64,000 nt of DNA, from NCBI RefSeq assembly GCF_047250385.1, contig NZ_JBLBVM010000049.1, positions 1 to 64,000 of the forward strand. The letters are read 5' to 3'. Shown here in pieces: positions 7,992-16,249 of this stretch (within the stretch, counting starts at the first letter, position 1; every line of letters starts with the position of its first letter). Position numbers and translations under genes: made by a program. This stretch comes from Glaciecola sp047250385 (GTDB lineage: Bacteria; Pseudomonadota; Gammaproteobacteria; Enterobacterales; Alteromonadaceae). The notes under the pieces are model-generated. The model had not been told where the DNA came from, made no database searches, and was given only the letters and a program-made list of their open reading frames with translations.

Positions 7992-8945
7992 TTGAGAAAA
8001 ACGAAACTATCAATAGTCATCCACACTGAAGAAGAATTCGATTGGTCAGGTGGTTTTAATCGCAACAACAGCTCCGTGACTCACGGCAAAGAACTCACTG
8101 AGATGTGCGTGGATATGCTCGAGCTTGGCTGTTGCATTACTTTTGCGATGGATTGGGCGTTTGTTACGTCCGAGCAAGGACAGGAAGTCATTCGTTTTAT
8201 GCAGGAAAACTATGCTGAGCAGGTTGAGTTTGCTACTCACTTGCATCCTTGGGTTAACCCTCCGTTTGATGAGCAGCAGTCTGACATTGACAATATCGAT
8301 GAGAAACTATCCTATCCCGGTAATTTGCCTGCAGAGGTTGAAAAAGCTAAGTTAAGTATGTTGACAGAGAAGATTACTGAACTAACCGGTATAAGGCCGA
8401 CAACTTATTTAGCCGGGCGTTATGGCGTTGGTGAAAACACTTACAGAATATTAAAAGAGCTAGGTTATAAAGTTGATGTTAGTGTTAGCCCTTTTGCTGA
8501 TTTTAGGCACCAGGATGGGCCGGATTTTTCGGGGTATACGAATGCTGAGTTTGAGCGTGATGGTGTGAGGTGTATCCCGCACTCAAGTGGATATATCAGC
8601 TTTTTATCAAGCTTCACTGATTGGCTTAACAAGGATTCACGACACTTAAATAAACTAAATAATAACTTATTTGGAAAAATAATATTGAGGGTGCTTGGTG
8701 TAGAAAAAGTGAGGATGTCACCAGAGGGCTTTTCTAGCACGCAAATACAAAAGCTAGTTGACTCGCTTCTAAGAACTGGCGTACTACATCTAATTCACTC
8801 ATTTCATTCTTCAAGTAGCAAGATGTGCGGCTCGCCTTATGTTAACAACATTTCAGCCTTGAATAATTTAAAGGCTGAAAACGTAAACTTATTGTTGGCA
8901 TTAATTAATTCGAAAACGCATAAGATTACCCCAAGCCTGCTATGA
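7992..8945 (+). CDS. Polysaccharide deacetylase-like (WalW-type) protein
   Basis: 317 residues from a TTG start. The start of the fold reads LSIVIHTEEEFDW, the position of the metal-binding Asp in NodB-like deacetylases, and THLHPWVNPPF near residue 77 supplies the His pair. TTYLAGRYGVGENTYRILKELGYKVDVS (residues about 133-160, quoted as two blocks TTYLAGRYGVG and ILKELGYKVDVS) matches the RaGrfg-type second half of the barrel. No signal peptide, so it acts in the cytoplasm or is not a classical secreted deacetylase. The stop overlaps the next start (ATGA). Likely modifies an acylated sugar of the locus; substrate unknown. Confidence 0.6.
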   Translation: MRKTKLSIVIHTEEEFDWSGGFNRNNSSVTHGKELTEMCVDMLELGCCITFAMDWAFVTSEQGQEVIRFMQENYAEQVEFATHLHPWVNPPFDEQQSDIDNIDEKLSYPGNLPAEVEKAKLSMLTEKITELTGIRPTTYLAGRYGVGENTYRILKELGYKVDVSVSPFADFRHQDGPDFSGYTNAEFERDGVRCIPHSSGYISFLSSFTDWLNKDSRHLNKLNNNLFGKIILRVLGVEKVRMSPEGFSSTQIQKLVDSLLRTGVLHLIHSFHSSSSKMCGSPYVNNISALNNLKAENVNLLLALINSKTHKITPSLL

Positions 8946-9919
8946 ATATTAACAATCCTTTCTTTTCAATAGTTGTTGCAACAAGGAACAGACCCAAGTT
9001 ACTCAAGAGGGCTATTCAATCTTTAATTGAGCAAAAAGTAGACGCTAATTTTACTTTCGAGATAATAGTCATCGACGACGGCTCAGATGAAGATAATCAA
9101 ATGAAGACTGAACACTTCCTAAATTCATTGGATAACAAAGTTGTATACAAGAAACTTGAGCAACGCACAAATGGTCACGGACCGAGCTTTGCAAGAAATG
9201 AAGGTATCGCCCTTTCTTCTGGCCAATTTATTTGTTTTTTAGATGATGATGATGTTTGGGTAAGAAAATCCCATTTATCTGAGGCTTATAATTCATTACT
9301 AAATAAGTCGACTGAGTTCTGTATATTTTTATCGAAACAAAACGCAATTACGCCTGAAGGTAATTCTGTAAAAAGTATTGTTTGGAATGAGGACTTAGCA
9401 GATACGCTTTCTCTTGATGCGGGCGTATTCGAAATATCTTTAAAACAGATACTACGCAGTAATGGTTTCAATCATCTTAACACGCTCATTGCGTCAAAAA
9501 GCTTAATTGTATCGATTAGCGGCTTTAATGAAAGCCTAAGATATGAGGAAGATAGAAATTTTTATACGAAACTAATTGATAAAGCAGATTATATTTTTTT
9601 CAATAACCATTTCATAGCTAAACACTACATTCCGAACAAAAAACTATCACAAAATGCATCAACTACCGTGAATAAAATGGATAAGCTGCTGCAACAAATA
9701 ACTTCACATATGAATCTCTTGCAAACTTGTAAACATGAAGCGGTAATATACAAAGTTACTGAACAACTTTGTGATATCTTCAAACGTTGCCATGACATTC
9801 AGATAAGCAATTGCAATATTAAACTAGCCGCTTTCTATGCATCATTAGCAGCCAGCGTTAAGTTTGATATGAGGTGGTTTCTTTACGCTTTATATCTAAA
9901 AATAAAATCGAGAATATGA
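8942..9919 (+). CDS. GT2-family glycosyltransferase
   Basis: 325 residues with an N-terminal GT-A domain: FSIVVATRNRPKLLKRAIQS (about 8-27), FEIIVIDDGSDEDN (about 39-52) and FICFLDDDDVW (about 97-107), the last giving the DXD metal and nucleotide-sugar site. ESLRYEEDRNFYTKL near 198 is the acceptor-side acidic block. No membrane segment. Coupled to the previous gene by a 4-base overlap and followed after one base by the sulfotransferase-like gene, so all belong to one operon. Donor and acceptor cannot be told from sequence. Confidence 0.8.
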   Translation: MNINNPFFSIVVATRNRPKLLKRAIQSLIEQKVDANFTFEIIVIDDGSDEDNQMKTEHFLNSLDNKVVYKKLEQRTNGHGPSFARNEGIALSSGQFICFLDDDDVWVRKSHLSEAYNSLLNKSTEFCIFLSKQNAITPEGNSVKSIVWNEDLADTLSLDAGVFEISLKQILRSNGFNHLNTLIASKSLIVSISGFNESLRYEEDRNFYTKLIDKADYIFFNNHFIAKHYIPNKKLSQNASTTVNKMDKLLQQITSHMNLLQTCKHEAVIYKVTEQLCDIFKRCHDIQISNCNIKLAAFYASLAASVKFDMRWFLYALYLKIKSRI

Positions 9920-9920
9920 A

Positions 9921-10691
9921 ATGGCTGAATTTTTTGAATTAGTTAAAAACATTGCTGCGAAACCAAGTATTTTAAAACCTCAAACTCACATTTTTTTACT
10001 CAGTCACATGCGAGCCAATACTAGTTTGCTAGGACACATACTAGGAGAGCACGATGAAATCAATGGTTATTATGAAATGCATATCGGGTATTACAGTTGG
10101 AAAAGCTTTTTAAGGCAGAAAAGTAAATATTTTGCACAGCACCCAAAGGAAGTAGTTAAAAAAAATATATTTGACAAAATTTTACACGACGGACACGGAG
10201 TAACAGATTACATTTTAAAGAATTCTTCTTCAAAATTCTTAATTAGCCTGCGTCAACCTGAAATAACAGTAAGAAGCACTGTAGCAATGTTTCAGAAAAA
10301 CCTGCCTAACCATGAATTTACAGATCCCGACGTGGTCACCAATTATTATATTAACAGGGCAGATAGTCTCGCCACATACTCAGAAAAATTGAAAAGTTGC
10401 TATTTTTATTACGATGCGGAAGAGCTTATTGATAATTCGAATGAAACACTAAAACGAATTAGTGAATTTTTAGAGCTTAACGCCCCCCTGAAAGAAAAGT
10501 TTTCACCTAAAAAATTGACAGGCGTAGGAGATGGAGGCGACCATACAGGGAACTTAATGACAGGAAATATCATAAAGAAAACTAACAAATACGACGATAT
10601 TAAATTGACCGAAAACCAGATTAACACACTCGAACTAAAATATAGCCAAGTGAGAAAAGTGCTAATTAAAAATTCCTCTTCATGTCGATAA
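9921..10691 (+). CDS. Sulfotransferase-like protein
   Basis: 256 residues. The N-terminus carries FLLSHMRANTSLLGHILGEH (about 25-44), corresponding to the phosphosulfate-binding loop of bacterial PAPS-dependent sulfotransferases, whose usual form is SHMRSGSTLL; here Ala-Asn replaces the Ser-Gly. INGYYEMHIGYY follows as in that family, and KFLISLRQPEITVRSTVAMF (about 97-116) matches the 3-prime phosphate binding region with Arg and Ser. No signal peptide, consistent with cytosolic PAPS use. It could sulfate a sugar or lipid-linked intermediate. It is the last gene of the packed operon; the next gene is 200 bases away. Confidence 0.6.
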   Translation: MAEFFELVKNIAAKPSILKPQTHIFLLSHMRANTSLLGHILGEHDEINGYYEMHIGYYSWKSFLRQKSKYFAQHPKEVVKKNIFDKILHDGHGVTDYILKNSSSKFLISLRQPEITVRSTVAMFQKNLPNHEFTDPDVVTNYYINRADSLATYSEKLKSCYFYYDAEELIDNSNETLKRISEFLELNAPLKEKFSPKKLTGVGDGGDHTGNLMTGNIIKKTNKYDDIKLTENQINTLELKYSQVRKVLIKNSSSCR

Positions 10692-10893
10692 GAATATGCA
10701 TGTCACCGAAAACGAAGTAAAAGCAGCTAGAAATCTTAGTTCTTCTACTTTCTTCTCAGGTCCGTTATATTATTTCAACGCTATATAATTTTTTACTGCT
10801 AATTAATTTGAAGAATCAAACTTCTATATACAAAGGATACGTATAAGCAAAAATAGTTATTTTCCAAAATTTTTATAAAACGGAGTTTAAATA

Positions 10894-12168
10894 ATGTTAG
10901 GGAATCTTTCGTCTTCAATTGAAGAAAACCAAAACAAAATATTCATCATTTCCATATTATTTTTATTTTTTGTGTTTGCTTACTATTATGCAAACAATCT
11001 AAATGCCTTAGGCTTCTACGAAATGATGAATGTCGCATTCGACTTTGATCAATCTGTATTTGTTAAAGCCATAGATGGTTCATACTTGTCAGACATCACC
11101 GCAGTCGAAGCAATTTGGATTAAGCACCCTTTTGTTTACTTATATTCCTACTTTTCTGCCTTTCTTCAGTTTATAGGTTTCACGCGGTTTGATTCAGTTG
11201 CCATCGTCTGCATCTTATCTGTTACAACAAGCTTATTTTTAATGTGGAAAACGTTTTTGTTAATCACAAAGAATCCTTTAGTTTCTCTCTTGCTATTAAT
11301 CTTACTTGCTTCTACTTCTTCTATCGTGAGCATTGCGGTTGTGTTCGATTCATATTCACTCTTAAGCACTTGGACTGCCTTAGCGATATATTTGTTTTGC
11401 CGAGATTTTTATCAAAATAAACAAACGCCTGCATTTATTCTCGCATTCATTTATGTAATGTTAAGTGGAATAACGATTTACATGCTGTTGTTGGTATTTT
11501 TAGTCGAATTATCGAAAGGAGTTAACAACACTAAGAACCGAAAAGTAGAATTTAAGTCGGAGTGCAAACGACTGCTGGGTTTAGCTGTATTAAGTTTATT
11601 GTATGGCACGATTATCTTGATTATCACGTATCCTGAGCAATTCTTCATTTTACTAACATCACCCATTGATTATTTGAGAGCTGTATTGTGGGCAATTATT
11701 AGGCCAGGTGAAGCTGCATCGATGTTTGAAGTGCTTTATATTCTTTTCGCTAACGGATTGCTCGCTCCTCAGCCTAGCTTAGTACCGATACCTGGTGGCT
11801 TTTCTATGCTGGATTTAAGATCACTGCAGTATAGCATTCTCGAAATGAGTGCTTTGTTTTTCATCTATCTTACTTTCGTTATTGGTTTGCTGAGTAAAAA
11901 TCGTATTGTTTTCATGCCCTTTTTGATATTTGTAATACTAAGCTTTGTTTTTCATATTGAATATCATGACCGAGGCTCACTATTCTTATACGCAAGCCAC
12001 TTTACTTTCCCAATTTTTGTCTGTCTTGCATTGGGCTTAAAACAGATACAAAGCAAAGCAACAAAAATAGTAACGTCAGTAGTTATTGCAGTAGTTATTG
12101 CAATAACATGTTGGTCTTCATTAAATGTGCTATCTTATTTAAATAGACACATTGAAGCGCTCATATAG
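10894..12168 (+). CDS. Polytopic membrane protein of unknown function
   Basis: 424 residues, very hydrophobic, with about ten predicted membrane segments starting at IFIISILFLFFVFAYYY (about 16-32). The first long extracytoplasmic loop contains FDFDQSVFVKAIDGSY and IKHPFVYLYSYF; acidic residues in this loop followed by HP are seen in many GT-C-fold, lipid-phosphosugar-dependent transferases, so a GT-C relation is possible but not proven. It stands alone between gaps of about 200 and 160 bases, with a TATAAT at 10785-10790 upstream but no convincing -35. I do not recognise a specific family. Confidence 0.6.
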   Translation: MLGNLSSSIEENQNKIFIISILFLFFVFAYYYANNLNALGFYEMMNVAFDFDQSVFVKAIDGSYLSDITAVEAIWIKHPFVYLYSYFSAFLQFIGFTRFDSVAIVCILSVTTSLFLMWKTFLLITKNPLVSLLLLILLASTSSIVSIAVVFDSYSLLSTWTALAIYLFCRDFYQNKQTPAFILAFIYVMLSGITIYMLLLVFLVELSKGVNNTKNRKVEFKSECKRLLGLAVLSLLYGTIILIITYPEQFFILLTSPIDYLRAVLWAIIRPGEAASMFEVLYILFANGLLAPQPSLVPIPGGFSMLDLRSLQYSILEMSALFFIYLTFVIGLLSKNRIVFMPFLIFVILSFVFHIEYHDRGSLFLYASHFTFPIFVCLALGLKQIQSKATKIVTSVVIAVVIAITCWSSLNVLSYLNRHIEALI

Positions 12169-12197
12169 AGCTAAATTGATAATTTAATTGAAAACAA

Positions 12198-12218
12198 AGA
12201 AGCATTGTTGCTGCTTCT
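12198..12218 (+). other. Small intergenic hairpin
   Basis: AGAAGCA (12198-12204) and TGCTTCT (12212-12218) form a perfect 7-bp stem with a 7-base loop in the gap between two same-strand genes. It is followed by TACAAAAAG rather than T residues, so it is not a typical intrinsic terminator on the plus strand; it may still stabilise or attenuate the upstream transcript. Confidence 0.3.
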
Positions 12219-12326
12219 ACAAAAAGATAAAAATTACCACATGTAAGAAAGAGTTAAACTATAGATATAGGAAGTACTATAGATCTGTGCAACGCATGAG
12301 CTTGACCATTCATGGAGAGAAGATTT

Positions 12327-13736
12327 ATGACACCTCATACTCTGTATGTCGATTTGGATGATACATTTATCTATACCGATTTATTATACGAATCCTACAC
12401 ACTATTAGTTAAACACAAGCCGTTGATAGCTTTGATAGCGCTGTTTTATCTTCTAAAAGGGAAAAACGCGTTCAAAGGTTTTATTGCTACTCACATTCGT
12501 TTAAATGCAGAGACTCTGCCAGTTAACGAAGATCTCTTATTATTTTTACGCAATAATAAATCCCGATGGGATCGTATCGTTCTTGCAACAGCAAGTCATA
12601 AAAAGTATGCAACCGAAGTGTTAAATAAATTTCCCGATGTGTTCGATGATGTGTTAGCAAGCGACGAAACCAGAAATCTAAAATCTGGCAGAAAGCTTCA
12701 AGAAATAAATAATGAATCGACTACATTTGACTACATAGGTGACTCAAGTGCTGACAAAGTAATATTCCGCAATGCTGAGTCATCTTTTTTAGTCAGTAAA
12801 TCCTTGGGTAAATTCTCTGACCTAACATTCGAAAAAATATTTATTCGCCCCCAACTAACTTTAAAATTAATTCTGAAGCAAATTCGAATTCACCAATGGA
12901 CGAAGAATTTGTTGCTGTTTGTTCCCCTATTAACTTCGGGCCTGTTTGTGAGTGTTGATTCTATAATGACGGGCATTATTGGTTTTTTTGCCTTTAGCTT
13001 TCTAGCATCTTCAACTTACATCATAAATGATTTATTGGACTTGGAGGCGGATAGGCAACACCCCAACAAATCGAAACGGCCTATTGCTTGTGGAACTCTA
13101 TCCATACCAACTGCAATGTTAATATCAAGCTCACTATTTGTCAGTTCATTCATTTTAGCAGTAATGACAAACGCTGAGTTTACACTGCTATTACTTGCTT
13201 ATTTTGTACTTACACTTTCGTATTCACTTAACTTTAAACAATACGTTGCACTAGATACAATATTGTTAGCATCGTTATATACAATTAGGATTATAGGAGG
13301 AGCTATTCTGATTGGCGTGGCTTTATCTTTTTGGTTACTAGCGTTTTCGATGTTTATCTTTTTTAGCCTTGCACTTGTTAAGCGTTGTGCTGAATTAAAA
13401 CTACTAGAAAAATGCGACAAACAAGCAGCTACGGGTCGAGATTACAATAGCTCTGACTATACAATACTATCCTCTTTTGGATCGTCATCAAGCATGCTCG
13501 CGGTGTTGATGTTTTGCTTTTACTTAAATAGTGACGTTCTGGAAGATCAGTATACTTCGCCTCATGTCTTATGGGCCGCCGTTCCTATGCTTGCTTATTG
13601 GTTAGTGAGGATCTGGGTTAAAACATCAAGGGGAGAAATGACTGATGATCCAATTTTATTTGCCTTAAAAGACAGAGGTAGTTTGATTATTGTTGCTGGT
13701 CTAGCTGCTGTTACCATATTCGGAAAGCTTTTTTAA
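12327..13736 (+). CDS. HAD phosphatase-UbiA prenyltransferase fusion (DPPR synthase-like)
   Basis: 469 residues from ATG 12327, chosen because GGAGA lies 8 bases upstream. Residues 1 to about 180 are a HAD hydrolase: motif I VDLDDT (nucleophile Asp9, Asp11), motif II LATAS, and motif IV YIGDSSADKVIF. Residues about 185-469 are a UbiA-family polytopic domain: HQWTKNLLLFVPLL, the Mg-pyrophosphate motif NDLLDLEADRQHPNKSKRP, YSLNFKQYVALDTILLAS and VKRCAELKLL. These resemble decaprenyl-phosphate 5-phosphoribosyltransferase (Rv3806c-type) more than quinone UbiA. The fusion suggests transfer of a phosphorylated sugar to polyprenyl phosphate followed by dephosphorylation at the membrane. Domain calls are strong; the sugar is inferred. 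Confidence 0.8.
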   Translation: MTPHTLYVDLDDTFIYTDLLYESYTLLVKHKPLIALIALFYLLKGKNAFKGFIATHIRLNAETLPVNEDLLLFLRNNKSRWDRIVLATASHKKYATEVLNKFPDVFDDVLASDETRNLKSGRKLQEINNESTTFDYIGDSSADKVIFRNAESSFLVSKSLGKFSDLTFEKIFIRPQLTLKLILKQIRIHQWTKNLLLFVPLLTSGLFVSVDSIMTGIIGFFAFSFLASSTYIINDLLDLEADRQHPNKSKRPIACGTLSIPTAMLISSSLFVSSFILAVMTNAEFTLLLLAYFVLTLSYSLNFKQYVALDTILLASLYTIRIIGGAILIGVALSFWLLAFSMFIFFSLALVKRCAELKLLEKCDKQAATGRDYNSSDYTILSSFGSSSSMLAVLMFCFYLNSDVLEDQYTSPHVLWAAVPMLAYWLVRIWVKTSRGEMTDDPILFALKDRGSLIIVAGLAAVTIFGKLF

Positions 13737-13838
13737 AAATAAGAAGTTGAGGAAATGCTCTTCAAGAAAGTTGTAAGTTATCGAATAAAATAGGCGTTAT
13801 CGTATGACTGAAAACTATCGACAATGAAGTACAATCTC

Positions 13839-14606
13839 CTAACGCCTCGTATTCCTCAAATAATTTCGAGTCAGGCAATAAATTAAAGTTAAAAAGTACG
13901 GCTTAAGCAGTTGCTTGATGTAAAAACTCGAATCACCCGCATCTCTTTGTGTCCAATCTGTAGGGACAACAGCATAAGTCCATCCTCTTAAAGTGGCTGA
14001 AACGGCAAGTTCGATGGTGATATTAAATTGCCCTGCAACCAATGGCTGCATATCATCGATAACATGGCGACGATAACACTTAAAGCCATTTGTAAAATCG
14101 GTGTACTTACTTCTTAGTACCCATGACAACAAGCGATTAGTTATACGATTAATTATTAATTTGAATTTTGGGTAATCAGTGACCGTGGCGTCTGCAATAA
14201 AACGACTACCGAATGCGCAGTCGTAACCTTCTTTAATCTTATTAAAATACGCAGCAATATCTTTTGGCGCGTCAGAACCGTCGGAGGTTACAATAACGAC
14301 CGCATCCCCCTTGTACTCCTCTAATCCTTTGCGAATAGCATAACCATACCCATGACTGCCCTCGTTATTAACGTGGCGTACTGTTTTGAGGTTTGCCTCA
14401 ATTTTTTCGAGTACCTGTTCTGTGTTATCGCTGCTACCATCATTCACAACCACAATTTCATAATTGAAGCCACAGCTATCTAAATGAGTAGTTAGGTCTA
14501 TTAAGGTTTGTTCAATCACACTTTCTTCATTGTATGCAGGCATAACGATAGAAAATAAACTTACCGGCATATCGTTCGTGTCTTTATCTAAAGCTTTACT
14601 GTTCAT
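13839..14606 (-). CDS. GT2 glycosyltransferase, dolichyl/polyprenyl-phosphate mannosyltransferase-like
   Basis: 255 residues. The GT-A domain reads LFSIVMPAYNEESVIEQTL (about 17-35), YEIVVVNDGSSDNTEQVL (about 49-66) and VVIVTSDGSDAPKDI (about 99-113); the family-typical DXD position is DGSD here. GSRFI and DFTNGFKCYRRHVID follow as in DPM1-like polyprenyl-phosphate sugar synthases. There is no N-terminal membrane segment and only a mildly hydrophobic C-terminus. It is the third gene of a minus-strand operon with the isomerase and the small transporter, converging on the HAD-UbiA gene. Likely charges polyprenyl phosphate with a hexose; the donor is unknown. Confidence 0.75.
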   Translation of the reverse strand: MNSKALDKDTNDMPVSLFSIVMPAYNEESVIEQTLIDLTTHLDSCGFNYEIVVVNDGSSDNTEQVLEKIEANLKTVRHVNNEGSHGYGYAIRKGLEEYKGDAVVIVTSDGSDAPKDIAAYFNKIKEGYDCAFGSRFIADATVTDYPKFKLIINRITNRLLSWVLRSKYTDFTNGFKCYRRHVIDDMQPLVAGQFNITIELAVSATLRGWTYAVVPTDWTQRDAGDSSFYIKQLLKPYFLTLIYCLTRNYLRNTRR

Positions 14607-14634
14607 AATTTATTACTGCTTCTGTTCCAGTGAA

Positions 14635-15441
14635 TTAGCTATACCAATGAGTTACTTTTTCTAAAGCTTCCTGAACACTTTTTTGCGGATTTTCAGTACG
14701 CCGCATTTCGATTGATAGCCAACCCTCGTATTGAGCTTTTTTCAATGCCTGTCCAATCGCAGCATGATCAAGCGTTGGCTGAGAGAAATCACCCAAATTA
14801 GGTTCAGTAACATGAAAGTGTGCAATTTTTCCTGAGCACGTTTCAATAGCTTCAATAATGTCATCACCTTCAAGTGAAATACAGGCAGTATCAAGATGAA
14901 CAGCGATACCTGGGTGAGACACGACTTCCACCATATTCAGTATGTCTTGCCAACGCGTCATAAAATTGCAATTGTATATACTTGGATTGGGTTCAAGGCA
15001 GAGTTGAACATCATGTTTAACACAGGCTGCTCCTGCCCGTTTAAAAAAATCTGCTCCCAAAGAAAAAGCCTGCTCGTTTGACAGCGAGCCTTTATCTCTA
15101 TTTTTAGGCGAACCAAATACTAATACCCTTGCTCCAAATGCTTTGGCATATGAAGCTACATTATCAAGGTGGTCGATTAGTTCTGCTTGGTTATCTGTAT
15201 CGCCAAAAACGTGTAGTTCAGGTTTATCGAATAGAATGGCTTGTAAAGCTGGAATTTTGAAGCCAGAGTCTGCATAAGTCGTTTTTATTTGAGAGGCATA
15301 GTTCGAACTTGCTCCCTGCCATCCTGGCCAAATTCTGGTAGGAGCAACTTCAATTCCTGTCGCCTCGCTACTTTTTAGCAATTTAAATATTTCAAGATCT
15401 TCGGTTTCGTTCCATGCAATATTAGACACTGATAGTTTCAT
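14635..15441 (-). CDS. Sugar phosphate isomerase/epimerase (xylose isomerase-like TIM barrel)
   Basis: 268 residues from ATG 15441, set by AAGGGA 7 bases upstream; a longer frame to 15489 lacks a ribosome site. The AP-endonuclease-2/xylose-isomerase-like barrel is visible in GIEVAPTRIWPG (about 24-35), VLFDKPELHVFG region near 70, LCLEPNP near 142 (metal-ligand Glu), VHLDTACI near 180, IAHFHVTEP near 205 (His ligand) and WLSIEMRR near 246 (Glu ligand). Cytoplasmic. Members isomerise keto/aldo sugars or inosose-type compounds. Position between a small transporter and a GT2 suggests it makes a sugar precursor for the neighbouring polyprenyl module; the substrate is not predictable. Confidence 0.75.
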   Translation of the reverse strand: MKLSVSNIAWNETEDLEIFKLLKSSEATGIEVAPTRIWPGWQGASSNYASQIKTTYADSGFKIPALQAILFDKPELHVFGDTDNQAELIDHLDNVASYAKAFGARVLVFGSPKNRDKGSLSNEQAFSLGADFFKRAGAACVKHDVQLCLEPNPSIYNCNFMTRWQDILNMVEVVSHPGIAVHLDTACISLEGDDIIEAIETCSGKIAHFHVTEPNLGDFSQPTLDHAAIGQALKKAQYEGWLSIEMRRTENPQKSVQEALEKVTHWYS

Positions 15442-15498
15442 ATATAGTCCCTTTTGATTTATCACAAAATAGTGATAACACGGTCTCACCGTCGTCCT

Positions 15499-15882
15499 TT
15501 AAGATTGTGTAGATGAAACCATGAGTACACCACAAACCACCAGTATGGTTCCCATCACACGCATAGCAGATATCTGCTCGTTAAGTAATAAAAATCCTAA
15601 GACCATCGTAATAATAAACCCTAAGCCGACAAAGGGGTAAGCGACACTAACATCAATTTTTGACAGCACAACTAGCCAAAGAACCATACTCAGCAGATAC
15701 ATACTTATGCCGGCCACCACGTATACATTTGTTAAAGCAATAAATAGCTTTTCAAACAAATTTCCAGCAATCATTAAATCATTCTGGACCTTGGCATTTG
15801 ACATCCCCATCTTTAACACTATTTGAGCAAATGCTGACAAGCTAACACTACTGATGATGAATAGGATGATGTTGATGGTCAT
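15499..15882 (-). CDS. Small four-helix transporter of the SMR/EamA type
   Basis: 127 residues with four membrane helices: about 3-22, 42-66, 68-92 and 97-122. KIDVSVAYPFVGLGFII and LLNEQISAMRVMGTILVVCGV match the EamA/SMR-like half-size proteins such as ArnE/ArnF, which flip undecaprenyl-phosphate aminoarabinose, and other DMT-superfamily carriers. It lacks the single N-terminal helix-1 Glu14 typical of EmrE drug exporters. First gene of the three-gene minus-strand operon. Lipid-phosphosugar flipping would fit the neighbouring UbiA and DPM-like genes, but that is inference. Confidence 0.65.
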   Translation of the reverse strand: MTINIILFIISSVSLSAFAQIVLKMGMSNAKVQNDLMIAGNLFEKLFIALTNVYVVAGISMYLLSMVLWLVVLSKIDVSVAYPFVGLGFIITMVLGFLLLNEQISAMRVMGTILVVCGVLMVSSTQS

Positions 15883-16249
15883 AGTTCTACAAAACGCCTT
15901 ATTGCTTAATTATCCAGAGCTTTTCATTTAATGCTTTCTAATTTGAGCTGGACATTAAACTCAATTAGTAGTTTGCCTAAAAAGTAATAATGAGCGAACT
16001 CATTCTCAGGTCTTGTATCAAGCGAAGTTCTTTTCTTGAGTGCTAAGTAGCATAAATCGTATTCCTAATTGATGCAACAAAGTGCAATTCGAGCTGTTTG
16101 CCACAGATAATCAGCATGAAATAAGAGATTTGACCTTGCTCAAGTTGATCGGGTAATATTTAAACAACTCTGGTTGACGCCGAGTCTCCTTACAACAAGC
16201 TTAAGTTAATGATGACTTGCTAAGCGTTAGGGATACGCAGGGATTTAAC
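15883..16249 (+). other. 367-base divergent intergenic region
   Basis: No open frame with a plausible ribosome site is seen. The region separates the minus-strand transporter operon from the plus-strand GMC oxidoreductase operon and holds the promoter at 16130-16159. No strong promoter for the minus-strand operon was identified by eye. Confidence 0.5.
16130..16159 (+). promoter_or_regulatory. Sigma70-type promoter of the GMC oxidoreductase operon
   Basis: TTGACC (16130-16135) and TAATAT (16154-16159) are separated by 18 bases. Each box matches most of the consensus. Transcription would begin near 16166, leaving a leader of about 85 bases before the ATG at 16250. Confidence 0.5.
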
